Source: Helicobacter typhlonius
GTDB lineage: Bacteria > Campylobacterota > Campylobacteria > Campylobacterales > Helicobacteraceae
Reading direction: 5' to 3'
Length of the DNA: 64,000 nucleotides
Assembly (NCBI RefSeq): GCF_001460635.1
Contig: NZ_LN907858.1
Span: 434,001-498,000 of the forward strand
Part shown: one piece after another, positions 1-8,989 of the stretch
How the letters are laid out: every line of letters starts with the position of its first letter
Position numbering within the stretch: position 1 is the first letter of the stretch
Made by a program: the position numbers and the translations under genes
Notes under the pieces: model-generated
Told to the model about the DNA's origin: nothing
The model's input: only the letters and a program-made list of their open reading frames with translations
The model's database searches: none

Positions 1-1368
1 ATTTTGCAGTATTTTGGCATATCAAAAGGTATGCTTAAAGTGTGGAGCAAGGATTTTGATGTGATTTATCTTAGTGGAGACATTAATGATTTGCGCTACC
101 CGTTGTATGATAAGAATTCTAAAATCCTAAGCCATTTGAAACTAGAGGGAAAAATTGATAGTAAGGGTATTTTTATCAACTCCACAGATAAAAGATTTAT
201 GCTTACTAAAGAGGGCAATACCGTTAAGGTTATCGCAGATGGCTATGATTTGTATATTGATGAGGTATTTTCAAGCACTTTGCCTGTTTTGGCGCAAATT
301 AATCAAAAAAATGAGAATGGAGAGAAGCTGAGCGCAAAAGAGCGTGAGGAGTTTGAGAAATTTATTAGGGCAAAAAGGGCGTATGAGCGTCAAAACAAGC
401 TTTCACCGCATATTACCTACATTGAAGCGCGAAATATAGACTTTCATTTAGGTGGATACATTATTCCTGCGGATAATGCCTCCTTGTCTATACGCGATGG
501 TATGATACGCGCTGATGTTACCTATGGTAATGGCGTGGCAAATGTGGATATGGCATATTCTCGTGCAATTGTGCGACTAAGCAACTTTAGTAATAAGTTT
601 TTAAATCGCGTATGGCAAAGAGAAATCTTTAGCGGAGGGCTTTTTAGCTTTAATGGCGTTTATGATGATGGTGCGCTAAAGGGTGCAATCACAATGCAAA
701 ACACAATTTATAGGGATTTGGCAATTGTGCAAAATGTTTTGGCACTTATTGATACAATCCCGGCACTGCTTACTTTCCGCAAACCCGGGCTTGGTGCGAA
801 TGGCTATGAGATAAAAACAGGCAAGGTAGAATTTCTCATCAATGAGGATTATTTGGTGCTTGAAAATATCAATCTCATAGGAAGTTCAATTGATGTGGAG
901 GGCGGGGGTTTGCTCACGCTTAAAAATAAAGAGCTTGATATTGTGCTTAAAGCCTCCACGCTTAAAACGCTTACTTCAATTCTAGATAAGATTCCGCTTG
1001 TGGGCTATGTGATTTTGGGTGATGATGGTAAATTCACAACAGGGATTGTGATGAAAGGCACACTTGATAATCCAAAGAGTGAAGTAAGCGTGATTGGGGA
1101 CATTTTGACGAGCCCATTTGAAATGGTGGGTAGAATCCTAAAGCCGGTGGATAGTCTCCTAGGCAAGTTAGCAAATACAATTGAGGCAGGCTTAGAGCCT
1201 ACGAAAGAAAGCTATACAGAGGAGATAGATTCATATCAAGATGAAGCACAAGATTCTGAATCTTTGGGGAAAGAATCGAGCGCAAAAGATAGTGCCACAG
1301 GGGATTCTACAGATTCTGTAAGAGAGCCAAATCTGCCACTGCAAGAGAAAGATTTAGAATCAAAATAG
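1..1368 (+). CDS. AsmA/YhdP-like (DUF3971) envelope protein, 5' end missing
   Basis: The frame is open from the first base of the window, so the N-terminus, and any membrane anchor there, lies outside. About 455 C-terminal residues are visible. They have the alternating beta-rich pattern of the AsmA-like/DUF3971 (YhdP) family, with stretches such as GGLFSFNGVYDDG and GNGVANVDMAYSR. Such proteins span the periplasm and are thought to move phospholipid between inner and outer membranes. The last 50 or so residues are Ser/Glu/Asp-rich and probably disordered. A comparable hypothetical gene sits upstream of nth in H. pylori, as I recall the synteny. The family call rests on pattern recognition, so the exact role is inferred. 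Confidence 0.68.
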   Translation: MLQYFGISKGMLKVWSKDFDVIYLSGDINDLRYPLYDKNSKILSHLKLEGKIDSKGIFINSTDKRFMLTKEGNTVKVIADGYDLYIDEVFSSTLPVLAQINQKNENGEKLSAKEREEFEKFIRAKRAYERQNKLSPHITYIEARNIDFHLGGYIIPADNASLSIRDGMIRADVTYGNGVANVDMAYSRAIVRLSNFSNKFLNRVWQREIFSGGLFSFNGVYDDGALKGAITMQNTIYRDLAIVQNVLALIDTIPALLTFRKPGLGANGYEIKTGKVEFLINEDYLVLENINLIGSSIDVEGGGLLTLKNKELDIVLKASTLKTLTSILDKIPLVGYVILGDDGKFTTGIVMKGTLDNPKSEVSVIGDILTSPFEMVGRILKPVDSLLGKLANTIEAGLEPTKESYTEEIDSYQDEAQDSESLGKESSAKDSATGDSTDSVREPNLPLQEKDLESK

Positions 1369-1467
1369 TCTCTAAAATACACACTTTGTTGATATGTGTC
1401 AATGTTTGTGGCGAGATTCTGTAATAAAAATGCAAAGCAATCTTAAATTGTGTTATTTTATTTGATA

Positions 1468-1473
1468 TACAAT
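1468..1473 (+). promoter_or_regulatory. possible -10 box for feoA
   Basis: TACAAT lies in the 169-base gap between the AsmA-like gene and feoA, about 65 bases before the feoA start. A TATATA further down, around 1490, is an alternative. No -35 or Fur-box repeat is convincing. Confidence 0.3.
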
Positions 1474-1537
1474 CTCGCAAATTTTTTGTATATATACTTG
1501 AAACTTAGCTGATGATAGGCGCATAAAAAGGATAAAA

Positions 1538-1765
1538 ATGACACTTTATGATTGTAGTGTGGGGCAGAAGTGTAAGATAGTCTCTAGCAGCACACAAGAT
1601 GAGGCATTAAGGGATAGATTTATGTCCTTTGGTATTGTCAAAGGTAAGATGTGTCAAGTGATGAGCCACTCTATAAAGCGTATGGCGGTGGCGGTGCTTA
1701 TTGATGGCACACAAGTAGCTTTGCGTGATAGCGAGGCAAAGATGATTGTCGTTGAGCCACTTTAA
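1538..1765 (+). CDS. feoA: FeoA-domain protein
   Basis: This 75-residue protein is a single FeoA (SH3-like) domain, a small cytoplasmic partner of the ferrous iron transporter FeoB. Typical family features are the opening hydrophobic strand, LRDRFMSFGIVKG in the middle, where most FeoA proteins have an L-x-x-x-G-I/L-x-x-G turn, and a closing beta-strand ending in VEPL. The start is the ATG preceded by AAGGATAAAA. No feoB is adjacent: the next gene, nth, begins 12 bases downstream. A stand-alone FeoA could modulate a distant FeoB or act as a small regulator; the sequence does not say which. Confidence 0.8.
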   Translation: MTLYDCSVGQKCKIVSSSTQDEALRDRFMSFGIVKGKMCQVMSHSIKRMAVAVLIDGTQVALRDSEAKMIVVEPL

Positions 1766-1777
1766 GGCAGTGTATTT

Positions 1778-2440
1778 ATGGAGACTAAAACAAGATTCAA
1801 AAAATGTAAAAAAAAGGATATTTCCGTAATTAAAGCGTTGTTTTTGGAGCATTATGCAAATGCTAAAACTGAGCTTGTCTATCATAATCTTTATGAATTG
1901 CTTGTGTGTGTAATGCTCTCTGCCCAATGCACTGATAAGCGCGTCAATATCGTAACTCCCGCACTTTTTAAAGCTTTTCCAGATGTAGCGAGTTTAGCAG
2001 CAGCTGATGAGGCAGAAATTAAAGAATTGATTAAATCTGTTTCATTTTTTAACAATAAGGCAAAACATCTAAAATTAATGGCAACGCAGGTGGTGAAAGA
2101 CTTTAATGGGAATATTCCTACAACACAAGAGGAGCTTAAAACACTTGCAGGTGTGGGGCAAAAGACAGCTAATGTGGTGCTGATAGAATTTTTGGAGCAA
2201 AACTATATGGCGGTGGATACGCACGTTTTCCGCGTATCTCATCGTCTGGGGTTAAGTGGTGCAAAAAGCGCAAAGCAAACCGAGCAAGAACTCACAGAGA
2301 TATTTAAAACACAGCTTGACACGCTTCATCAGGCATTTGTGCTCTTTGGTCGCTATACTTGCAAGGCATTAAAACCAATGTGCGAGCAGTGCTTTGTTAG
2401 CGCATTTTGTCAAAATAAATGCAACTTCAAGCCTATTTGA
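1778..2440 (+). CDS. nth: endonuclease III (DNA glycosylase/AP lyase)
   Basis: Base-excision repair enzyme that removes oxidised pyrimidines and cleaves the abasic site. The 220 residues carry the helix-hairpin-helix LAGVGQKTANVV with the catalytic lysine, the catalytic aspartate in VDTHVFRVSHRLGL, and the C-terminal four-cysteine Fe-S motif with spacing C-x6-C-x2-C-x5-C (CKALKPMCEQCFVSAFC). Length is normal for the family. It lies 12 bases after feoA and probably shares its transcript. A good sigma-70-like -10 for the following flagellar genes lies just after its stop codon. Confidence 0.97.
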   Translation: METKTRFKKCKKKDISVIKALFLEHYANAKTELVYHNLYELLVCVMLSAQCTDKRVNIVTPALFKAFPDVASLAAADEAEIKELIKSVSFFNNKAKHLKLMATQVVKDFNGNIPTTQEELKTLAGVGQKTANVVLIEFLEQNYMAVDTHVFRVSHRLGLSGAKSAKQTEQELTEIFKTQLDTLHQAFVLFGRYTCKALKPMCEQCFVSAFCQNKCNFKPI

Positions 2441-2454
2441 ACCTAAAAATGTTA

Positions 2455-2460
2455 TATAAT
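2455..2460 (+). promoter_or_regulatory. -10 box upstream of the cheX-fliN-fliO-tonB group
   Basis: A perfect TATAAT, extended as TATATAAT, lies 15 bases after the nth stop and 41 bases before the next start. Epsilonproteobacterial vegetative promoters often have a good -10 and a weak -35, as here. Confidence 0.55.
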
Positions 2461-2500
2461 ATGGGGTTTATTTTGCAAAATAAAGTAAAGGTGGTTTGTA

Positions 2501-2905
2501 ATGGATATTATTCATCGTAGTTTTTTTGATATTGTTGAAAAGAGTATTAATAAAAAGCCTACAGATTCTATAATGCCATTGAAAAAAGGTTATTTGAGTA
2601 GAATTAGTATGATTGGCACACGTAATGATGTGTTTTTGCTTTTTGATAAAGTATTCTTGCGTATTTTTTGTAGGGATTTTTTGGGTGATCACTCTCCTAC
2701 CGAACAAGCCTTGGAGGATATGGCGAGAGAGTTAGCAAATTTAACCGTGGGTAGGGCAAAGGTAATGGCACAGGAGCTTGGTAAGAGTTTTGATATTTCT
2801 ACACCGGAGTTTTTGGGGCATAGGCTGATTAAAAATCACGACCACGGATTGCATTTTAGGCTCGATAATGGGCATTGTAGTATCTATATGAGACGCATCA
2901 ATTAA
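2501..2905 (+). CDS. CheX/CheC-like protein next to fliN
   Basis: 134 residues, no signal peptide or membrane segment. The central ARELANLTVGRAKVMAQ followed by DISTPEFLG matches the pattern of the CheX/CheC/FliY family (E-x-x-N-x-x-x-G-x-A, then a P-x-x-x-G strand). These proteins dephosphorylate CheY or act in the flagellar switch. The gene lies 11 bases before fliN and shares its probable promoter, which supports a flagellar or chemotaxis role. The start ATG follows AAAGGTGGTTTGTA. I infer CheX-like from motif and context; catalytic activity is not shown. Confidence 0.62.
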   Translation: MDIIHRSFFDIVEKSINKKPTDSIMPLKKGYLSRISMIGTRNDVFLLFDKVFLRIFCRDFLGDHSPTEQALEDMARELANLTVGRAKVMAQELGKSFDISTPEFLGHRLIKNHDHGLHFRLDNGHCSIYMRRIN

Positions 2906-2916
2906 AGGGAGTTGTA

Positions 2917-3264
2917 ATGGCTGGAGAAAGTATCTTAGATAAGCAAAGAATCCATTCAGCCAAGGATATAGAGCTTGCTACATATCTTGAAGATATTATG
3001 AATAGCTATACTGGGCTTTTGGATATGGATGTTTTATTTAATGCAGAGCTTGGTAATACAAAGATTCCATTAGGCGAGATTTTGCGCTTTGAAAAAGGCT
3101 CTATCATTGATTTGGGCAAACCAGCAGGGGAGAGCATAGAGATTTTTGTCAATAAGCGCGTGATTGGTAAGGGCGAAGTAATGGTATATGAGCGCAACCT
3201 TGCTATTCGTATCAATGAAATTTTAGATTCTAATGCGATTGTATATTATCTTACACGCGAATAG
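2917..3264 (+). CDS. fliN: flagellar motor switch protein FliN
   Basis: C-ring component of the flagellar switch. The 115-residue protein ends in the SpoA (surface presentation of antigens) domain. LLDMDVLFNAELGNTKIPL opens the domain, then FEKGSIIDLGKPAGE, then the strand NKRVIGKGEVMVY. These are the classic FliN signatures. Length is in the usual 100-130 range. It sits between a CheX-like gene and a FliO-like gene, so this is a small switch and export group. The start follows an AAAGGGAG ribosome-binding site. Confidence 0.95.
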   Translation: MAGESILDKQRIHSAKDIELATYLEDIMNSYTGLLDMDVLFNAELGNTKIPLGEILRFEKGSIIDLGKPAGESIEIFVNKRVIGKGEVMVYERNLAIRINEILDSNAIVYYLTRE

Positions 3265-3280
3265 CACATAGGTATGGTTT

Positions 3281-4195
3281 ATGAAATGGCGTGTGATATT
3301 TGTGTGTCTAGCCATAGCACACATTTTGTATGCAGATGTGGAGATTAGCGACATTGAAATTAAGCAAGGTGTGGATAGGGTAGAGGTCATCTTAAATATG
3401 CGTGGCGTGTATGAGAAGTCTCCTCATCTCACTATGCAGGAGGGTTACAAGGGTGTTGTTTTCCCTCAACTTCAAGCAAATGCGCGTAATCAAAGCTTTA
3501 GCGGTTTTTTTATCAAAGAAGTGCAGGTTTTTAATGTGCAGGGAAGCCTGTATGTGATTGGCGTGGGTGATGTGAAAATTATTGATGTGCAGTTGAGTAA
3601 AGCACCCTATGCTTTTAAGATTGTTTTTATCAAAGTAGCTCCTCCTCAAAGTGAAATTGATATACTGCTACAAACTCCGCATAAGATTCCAAATATTGAT
3701 ATTATCACAAGTCCTCCTAGCACCGCTCCCACGCCTAAACCCATAGAGCAAAACACGCAAAGCAACGATATATTAAGCAGTGTTCTCCCATTTAAAGAGG
3801 ATATGAATATCGATACTTGGCGATATATGGCTGTTCTTGGTGTTATGGCTTTTTTGGTGATTGTGCTATGGATTGTAAAGCGATATGTGGTGCGCAAAAA
3901 GCCATTTAAGAGCTATCTTGCCTCCATTTCGCAGACAAAACCAGAGCTTTTTGACCCTACAAAAATCGAGGTTGTCTCACGAAAGGACATTGATTCTAAG
4001 CATAAGATTTTGACATTAGAATCTAATGGTTATCGGTATTTGATTTTGATAGGCGCGACAAGCACGACATTGATTGACCGCTATCCTATCCCACAAAATA
4101 TTACATTAGAGGAGCAGTTGCGTTTTGATGATCAGTTTGCCAAACTTTTGGAGCAAAAGCAGGAGAGACTTTCTAAGTATCTTCATACCCAATAA
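3281..4195 (+). CDS. fliO: FliO-like flagellar export apparatus protein
   Basis: 304 residues: a signal peptide (MKWRVIFVCLAIAHILYA), a periplasmic region of about 165 residues with a Pro/Thr-rich linker near 145-160, a transmembrane helix around 182-202 (VLGVMAFLVIVLWIVKRYVV), and a cytoplasmic C-terminal domain. That domain has the small FliO pattern with ILTLESNGYRYLILIG and DRYPIP. FliO helps assemble FliP in the type III export gate. The long periplasmic part is typical of the Helicobacter version and absent in enterobacteria. The equivalent H. pylori position, between fliN and a tonB-like gene, is occupied by a gene I recall being assigned as FliO. Confidence 0.72.
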   Translation: MKWRVIFVCLAIAHILYADVEISDIEIKQGVDRVEVILNMRGVYEKSPHLTMQEGYKGVVFPQLQANARNQSFSGFFIKEVQVFNVQGSLYVIGVGDVKIIDVQLSKAPYAFKIVFIKVAPPQSEIDILLQTPHKIPNIDIITSPPSTAPTPKPIEQNTQSNDILSSVLPFKEDMNIDTWRYMAVLGVMAFLVIVLWIVKRYVVRKKPFKSYLASISQTKPELFDPTKIEVVSRKDIDSKHKILTLESNGYRYLILIGATSTTLIDRYPIPQNITLEEQLRFDDQFAKLLEQKQERLSKYLHTQ

Positions 4196-4208
4196 GCAGT
4201 AAGTGATA

Positions 4209-4991
4209 ATGACCTCACGCACATATACAGAATCTAACTCACACTTGTGGCTATGGCTTTTTGTATCCTTTGTGATTCATCTTGTGATTTGTGTGCTGCT
4301 TTTTGTGCGTTTTGATTCAATGCAGTTTAAAAAAGGCACATCAAAAGATATGCGTATGAAAGTGGCGGGATTCCAAATTTTAAGCGGTGGTGAGCAGGGC
4401 GACTCCTCTCCCGCTCAAGCTCCTATGCTGCCTATATCGCCAAAATCCCCTAATGCCTCATCTCCTGCGCCTACCACCTCGCCACAAATACAGCAAAGCA
4501 ATGCTTTTGATTTAAGCTCTCTAAGCCTTTATCAAGGTAGTAGTGCGGGTAAGGGTGGCACAGGTAGTGGTAAGAAAGCGCAAAATCACAATAGTAAGAT
4601 AAAGGCTCTAGGCAAATTCCAATCAGTAGATAGAATCGCGCAGCGCGATATTGAGGAGCTTTATGGAGAGGAATTTGGCGATTATGGTTTGGCTGAACAG
4701 GAATTTTTGGTTAATAATCTAAGAGATATTGGGCGCATTACTCAACGTTATTTGCAATATCCACCAAGTGCGATAAGACTAGGACAACAGGGTATTAGCG
4801 CAGTGGAGTTTTATCTGCACCCAAATGGCGATATTAGCGGACTTAAGATTATTCTTTCATCGGAGTATATGCTACTTGACCGCAATAGTGAGCGCACAAT
4901 AGAAATTGCCTATAAAGATTATCCACGCCCCACAAGCAAAACTAAAATTCGTATTTTTGTCAGCTATGGCATTTCTTATTATAGATATTAG
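4209..4991 (+). CDS. TonB-family energy transducer
   Basis: About 260 residues: one N-terminal membrane helix (LWLWLFVSFVIHLVICVLLFV), a Pro/Ser/Gln-rich periplasmic linker, and a C-terminal TonB-type domain (around 170-260) ending in a beta strand IRIFVSYGISYYRY. The domain has the usual YPPSA and GISAVEFYLHPNGDI elements. It should couple the proton motive force to outer-membrane transport. No exbB/exbD is beside it; the tolQ/tolR pair is 20 kb away. I use the ATG at 4209; an in-frame GTG lies two codons upstream. It is the last gene of the flagellar group and could be transcribed with it. Confidence 0.75.
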   Translation: MTSRTYTESNSHLWLWLFVSFVIHLVICVLLFVRFDSMQFKKGTSKDMRMKVAGFQILSGGEQGDSSPAQAPMLPISPKSPNASSPAPTTSPQIQQSNAFDLSSLSLYQGSSAGKGGTGSGKKAQNHNSKIKALGKFQSVDRIAQRDIEELYGEEFGDYGLAEQEFLVNNLRDIGRITQRYLQYPPSAIRLGQQGISAVEFYLHPNGDISGLKIILSSEYMLLDRNSERTIEIAYKDYPRPTSKTKIRIFVSYGISYYRY

Positions 4992-5002
4992 AGATTTTAA
5001 AA

Positions 5003-5302
5003 TTATTGTTTTAAAAAATCTGTAAGTATTTGTGCGTGAAGTATAGGCTCAAACTCAAAAATCTCATATCGTGCGAGATTATGCTGTGTAAAAGGGTCGG
5101 CTTGAGAAAAGCTTAAAGCTTCATCTTTATTTGCAAATTTACCAATAATAATGCCACCATCTCTAGGGATTCTAGCGCCTGAGGCGAGTAAAATCCCCTT
5201 ATCATAACCTTTTTTAAGATAAGCACGATGAGCATCAAGCTTTTGGAGCACTTCCTCAAGTGGTTTTGTATAATGCACGAGGCAGACAAATAAATTTCCC
5301 AT
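5003..5302 (-). CDS. YciI-family protein
   Basis: A 99-residue single-domain YciI/YCII protein. It has the family's conserved histidine and aspartate context: KLDAHRAYLKKGYDKGILLASG early and the SQADPFTQHNLARYEIFEFEP stretch, shown here in parts, later. YciI proteins form dimers related to muconolactone isomerase; some are hydrolases or dehydrochlorinases, but most functions are unknown. It lies 13 bases downstream of thiC on the same strand and ends convergent to the TonB-like gene with 11 bases between stops. A role in thiamine metabolism is not implied by sequence. Confidence 0.85.
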   Translation of the reverse strand: MGNLFVCLVHYTKPLEEVLQKLDAHRAYLKKGYDKGILLASGARIPRDGGIIIGKFANKDEALSFSQADPFTQHNLARYEIFEFEPILHAQILTDFLKQ

Positions 5303-5315
5303 ATAATTCTCCTTA

Positions 5316-6689
5316 TCATTGATTTGATGCTAGAGGTTGAGTATCTTCAGATTCTCTAGCATTATGGGCTTTAAAAATATCTTGTGAGATTTTATAGCTA
5401 CAGAATTTTGGACCACACATTGAGCAAAATTCAGCATCTTTAAATACTTCTTGGGGTAAGGCTTCATCGTGGTATTCACGCGCTCTATCTGGGTCAAGGG
5501 CGAGTTCAAATTGCTTATTCCAATCAAAAGCATATCGTGCATCACTCATTGCATCATCTCTATCACGCGCACCTATACGCCCACGAGCAATATCTGCAGC
5601 GTGTGCAGCAATTTTGTAAGCTAAAATACCCTCACGCACATCTTTGGCATTAGGCAGTCCTAAATGCTCTTTTGGCGTTACATAGCAGAGCATTGCCACA
5701 CCTTTCCACGCCGCTACACACGCACCAATGGCACTTGCGATATGGTCATATCCTGCCGCAATGTCTGTAACCAAAGGTCCTAGCACATAAAAAGGTGCGT
5801 GGTTACAATATTGTTTTTGAAGCTCAACATTGCGCTCAATTTGGTTAAGCGGCACGTGTCCGGGACCCTCTATCATTACCTGCACATCGGCTTCCCACGC
5901 TCTTTTGGCGAGTTCTCCTAGCACTTTGAGTTCGGCAAATTGCGCCTCATCACTCGCATCAGCCAAACAGCCCGGGCGCAGTGAATCCCCCAAAGAGAGG
6001 CTTACATCATACTTTTGGCAAATTTTTAGAATCTCATCAAAATGCTCATAGAATGGATTCTCTTTGTGGTAGTGCATCATCCAACTTGCCATAAGGCTAC
6101 CACCACGTGAGACAATACCCATTTTGCGCTTAGCGACAAAAGGCATATGTGAGAGCAAAAAGCCGCAGTGAATAGTAAAATAGCTCACGCCTTGCTGTGC
6201 TTGTTTTTCAAGGACGGAAAGCATTGTGTCAATATCAAGTTTTAATACATCATTTTTTACATCATAGAGAATCTGATACATAGGCACCGTTCCAATAGGC
6301 ACACTTGAGGCTTGAATAACTGCAGTGCGTATTTCATCTAAATCCCCACCGGTGCTTAAGTCCATAATCGTATCCGCACCATATTTAATAGATACTTTAA
6401 CTTTTTCTACTTCTTCATCAATGGAGCTTGCAAGTGAGGAGCTACCGATATTTGAGTTAATTTTGGTGCGTGTGGCTATGCCAATACCCATAGGTTTAAG
6501 ATTGGTGTGATTGATATTTGCAGGGATAATGAGCCTCCCGCGCTTAATTTCTTCAAGCACGAGAGTGGGGGAGATGGATTCAATATTTGCCACATATTCC
6601 ATTTCTTTTGTGATAACGCCCTTTTTGGCGTAGTGTAGCTGTGTGCGGATTGAATCATTGGCGCGTTCTTGCACCCATTGTGTTCTCAT
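5316..6689 (-). CDS. thiC: phosphomethylpyrimidine synthase ThiC
   Basis: Radical-SAM-like enzyme that rearranges aminoimidazole ribotide into the pyrimidine (HMP-P) of thiamine. The 457 residues include [11 protein letters not shown] near the start, [54 protein letters not shown] and the C-terminal iron-sulfur motif C-x2-C-x4-C (CSMCGPKFC). It is the short form without the long N-terminal extension of enterobacterial ThiC. The downstream neighbour is a YciI protein, not another thi gene. I looked for a TPP riboswitch in the 186 bases upstream and found no conserved thi-box. Confidence 0.97.
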   Translation of the reverse strand: MRTQWVQERANDSIRTQLHYAKKGVITKEMEYVANIESISPTLVLEEIKRGRLIIPANINHTNLKPMGIGIATRTKINSNIGSSSLASSIDEEVEKVKVSIKYGADTIMDLSTGGDLDEIRTAVIQASSVPIGTVPMYQILYDVKNDVLKLDIDTMLSVLEKQAQQGVSYFTIHCGFLLSHMPFVAKRKMGIVSRGGSLMASWMMHYHKENPFYEHFDEILKICQKYDVSLSLGDSLRPGCLADASDEAQFAELKVLGELAKRAWEADVQVMIEGPGHVPLNQIERNVELQKQYCNHAPFYVLGPLVTDIAAGYDHIASAIGACVAAWKGVAMLCYVTPKEHLGLPNAKDVREGILAYKIAAHAADIARGRIGARDRDDAMSDARYAFDWNKQFELALDPDRAREYHDEALPQEVFKDAEFCSMCGPKFCSYKISQDIFKAHNARESEDTQPLASNQ

Positions 6690-6838
6690 ATAATATCCTT
6701 TTTGGAAGCGGATTCTTAAAAAAAATTAAGTGATTGTTATGCTATTTAATTTTACAAAATGCACACAGAAAATTTAAAATAAAGTTAAACAATATGGGAA
6801 TTTAAGTAACAAATTTTAGCTTATTTTTTGTTTTCTAA

Positions 6839-6847
6839 TGCTAGAAT
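6839..6847 (+). promoter_or_regulatory. extended -10 promoter for ispDF
   Basis: TGCTAGAAT is an extended -10 element located 29-35 bases before the ispDF start region. It lies in the divergent gap between thiC and ispDF. The same TGCTAGAAT occurs before nifS at 54300. Confidence 0.55.
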
Positions 6848-6875
6848 ACTCTTTTTATTTTGATGAATTGGGATT

Positions 6876-8045
6876 TTGACTTTGGTTTTAGATGACATTA
6901 CACTTATTATGATGGCAGCGGGAGATGCTACGAGGTTTCGCAAAGATTGCAATTGCAAAAAGCAGTGGTTACGCGTGGGCGAAGAGCCTTTGTGGCTTGT
7001 GGCTACTCACAATATTACTTCACATTTTGATTTTAAAGAAGTGCTTATTACTGCTTCGAGCACAGATTATACTTATATGAAAGATATGAGTGAATACCAT
7101 ATCGTGCGTGGTGGTGATACGCGTGTAAATTCTTTGCGTAATGCACTAGAGTGTGTCAATACCCCCTTTGTGTTAGTCAGTGATGTCGCGCGGTGGAATA
7201 GTGTAGCGTCTGTGATAGAAGAAATGATTGTGCAAATGAGGCAAGATTCATATACTGATTGTGTCGTGCCATTTTTGCGTGTGGTGGATACGAGCTTTTA
7301 TGAGGGAGATTATCTCAAAAGAGAATCTTTAAAGCTTATTCAAACTCCGCAACTAAGCCGAGTAAGCGCATTAAAAGAAGCCTTAAGGGGAGAAAAAGAC
7401 TTTAGCGATGAAAGCTCGGCAATCCACTCACACGGTGGAAAAATCGCCTTTGTAGAGGGCAGTGCGCTAATGAATAAGCTTACCTTTAGTAGTGATTTGT
7501 CCTTGCATCATCTTAATTCCCCAAGCGCGAGGACTTTTGTCGGTAGTGGCATTGATATACACGAGTTTGAAGATTCTAAAGAAATGTGGCTCTGTGGCGT
7601 GAGAATAGAATCTCCCTTTGGTTTTAAGGCTCATAGTGATGGCGATGTGGCGTTGCACGCGCTGTGTGATGCAATACTTGGCGCGATAGGTGGGGGCGAT
7701 ATAGGGCAGTGGTTCCCCGATACAGATGTGGCATATAAAGGCGCGGATTCTAAAATACTTCTAAAAGAGATTTATGAGTTTGCCCAAAGTGTGGGCTATG
7801 AGTTACATAATGCAGATATAAGTATTATGGCACAAGTGCCAAAGATTGCTCCATATAAGGCACAAATGCGTAAAGTTGTGGCGGAGATTCTACAAGTGCC
7901 ACTCTCACGCATTAATATCAAAGCAACAACCACGGAAGGCTTGGGCTTTGTGGGACGCAAAGAGGGAGTATGCGTGCAAGCGCAAGTAAGTATGGGATTT
8001 TTTGATTGGCAAACTCATAAATATCAAAATAAGGAGGAAAAATGA
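6876..8045 (+). CDS. ispDF: bifunctional IspD/IspF (MEP isoprenoid pathway)
   Basis: A fusion of two isoprenoid-pathway enzymes, as usual in epsilonproteobacteria. Residues about 10-220 are the cytidylyltransferase IspD, with [14 protein letters not shown] and the KKQW turn. Residues about 225-385 are the cyclodiphosphate synthase IspF, with the D-x-H metal site in [27 protein letters not shown] and the C-terminal [15 protein letters not shown]. The start is non-ATG: TTG at 6876, with a second in-frame TTG at 6882 that lies at a better distance from the GGGA at 6869-6873. The next gene, an HP1021-like regulator, follows after 28 bases, the order also seen in H. pylori. Confidence 0.96.
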   Translation: MTLVLDDITLIMMAAGDATRFRKDCNCKKQWLRVGEEPLWLVATHNITSHFDFKEVLITASSTDYTYMKDMSEYHIVRGGDTRVNSLRNALECVNTPFVLVSDVARWNSVASVIEEMIVQMRQDSYTDCVVPFLRVVDTSFYEGDYLKRESLKLIQTPQLSRVSALKEALRGEKDFSDESSAIHSHGGKIAFVEGSALMNKLTFSSDLSLHHLNSPSARTFVGSGIDIHEFEDSKEMWLCGVRIESPFGFKAHSDGDVALHALCDAILGAIGGGDIGQWFPDTDVAYKGADSKILLKEIYEFAQSVGYELHNADISIMAQVPKIAPYKAQMRKVVAEILQVPLSRINIKATTTEGLGFVGRKEGVCVQAQVSMGFFDWQTHKYQNKEEK

Positions 8046-8073
8046 TTGGAATCTACAATAGGGGAGAGGTAAA

Positions 8074-8979
8074 ATGAAAGTATTAATCATTGAAAATGAG
8101 ATTTATCTAGCACAGAGTATTGCAAACAAGTTGAGCGATTTGCGCTTGGAATGTGTGATAGCACACTCTCTTAAAGAGGTGCAAAAAGACCATTATGATG
8201 TGATTTTGGCTTCATTTGGGACGATTAATGATGGCTATACGGAGTTAAGCAAGATTTATCCACAGGCGATTATCATTTTAATGATCGCTTATATCAATGA
8301 TGACACAGTGATTAAGCCCTTGCGTAATGGCGTTACAGATTATATCGTAAAGCCTTTTATTGTTGATGAGCTGATACGCAAAATCACGCATTATAGGACT
8401 TATAGAGAGATGAATGAAGAGATTAGTTTTTATCGCAGTTATTTCAGCTTTATCGAGCGTGAATTAAGCACACCCGAGCCATTTTTGTATAATCCGCCTT
8501 TTGTGATTAAGACAAATTCTCAAAGGAGCGCGGATATTTATGCTATGCGATATGCACGAGAGAAGCATATACATTTTCAATTCCACTCACTCAAAGAGGA
8601 GACTTGGAAAAGTATTTTTCGTGTGCCACCTAAGAAAAATGAGATTTATTACATCACAAATTTAGAGGGGCTTAAAAAGAGTGACAGAAAGGACTTTTTA
8701 GAAGCAGCCCTAAAGTATAATGTTATCCTCTCTGTTGTTTCAAGTGAAAAAATCGCTTTTCCTCAAGTGATAGATATTTCGTGTCAGTCTAATAGCGTGG
8801 AGCTTGGCGGGGAGATTCTATCCGTGAAAGAATATGAGAAAATCATTATAGCTAAATATGAAAGTCGCTACCCTGATATAGAACTCGCTAAAAAGCTTGG
8901 TATGAGCCGCAAAAGCCTGTGGGAAAAGCGCAAGAAGTATGGTATTATCCGTAAAAACAAAAACACAACACAAGCTTAG
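8074..8979 (+). CDS. HP1021-type atypical orphan response regulator
   Basis: 301 residues: an N-terminal receiver-like domain (about 1-120) and a C-terminal helix-turn-helix of Fis/NtrC type (ELAKKLGMSRKSLWEKRKKYGI, residues around 270-291). The phosphoacceptor aspartate is missing: where receivers have DxxLLD, this has DVILAS, serine at residue 47. KPF is kept. No histidine kinase is nearby. The position after ispDF and the missing aspartate match H. pylori HP1021. That protein acts without phosphorylation and is known to affect replication initiation and the redox and acetone responses. The start follows GGGGAGAGGTAAA. Downstream pgpA follows after 10 bases. Confidence 0.9.
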   Translation: MKVLIIENEIYLAQSIANKLSDLRLECVIAHSLKEVQKDHYDVILASFGTINDGYTELSKIYPQAIIILMIAYINDDTVIKPLRNGVTDYIVKPFIVDELIRKITHYRTYREMNEEISFYRSYFSFIERELSTPEPFLYNPPFVIKTNSQRSADIYAMRYAREKHIHFQFHSLKEETWKSIFRVPPKKNEIYYITNLEGLKKSDRKDFLEAALKYNVILSVVSSEKIAFPQVIDISCQSNSVELGGEILSVKEYEKIIIAKYESRYPDIELAKKLGMSRKSLWEKRKKYGIIRKNKNTTQA

Positions 8980-8989
8980 AATCTAGAGA

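Noticed and set aside
1380-1537. Fur box before feoA
   Set aside because: AT-rich and partly palindromic, but no convincing Fur repeat could be aligned.
6690-6875. TPP riboswitch upstream of thiC
   Set aside because: Expected by function, but no CTGAGA-type or other conserved thi-box sequence is present on the minus strand.
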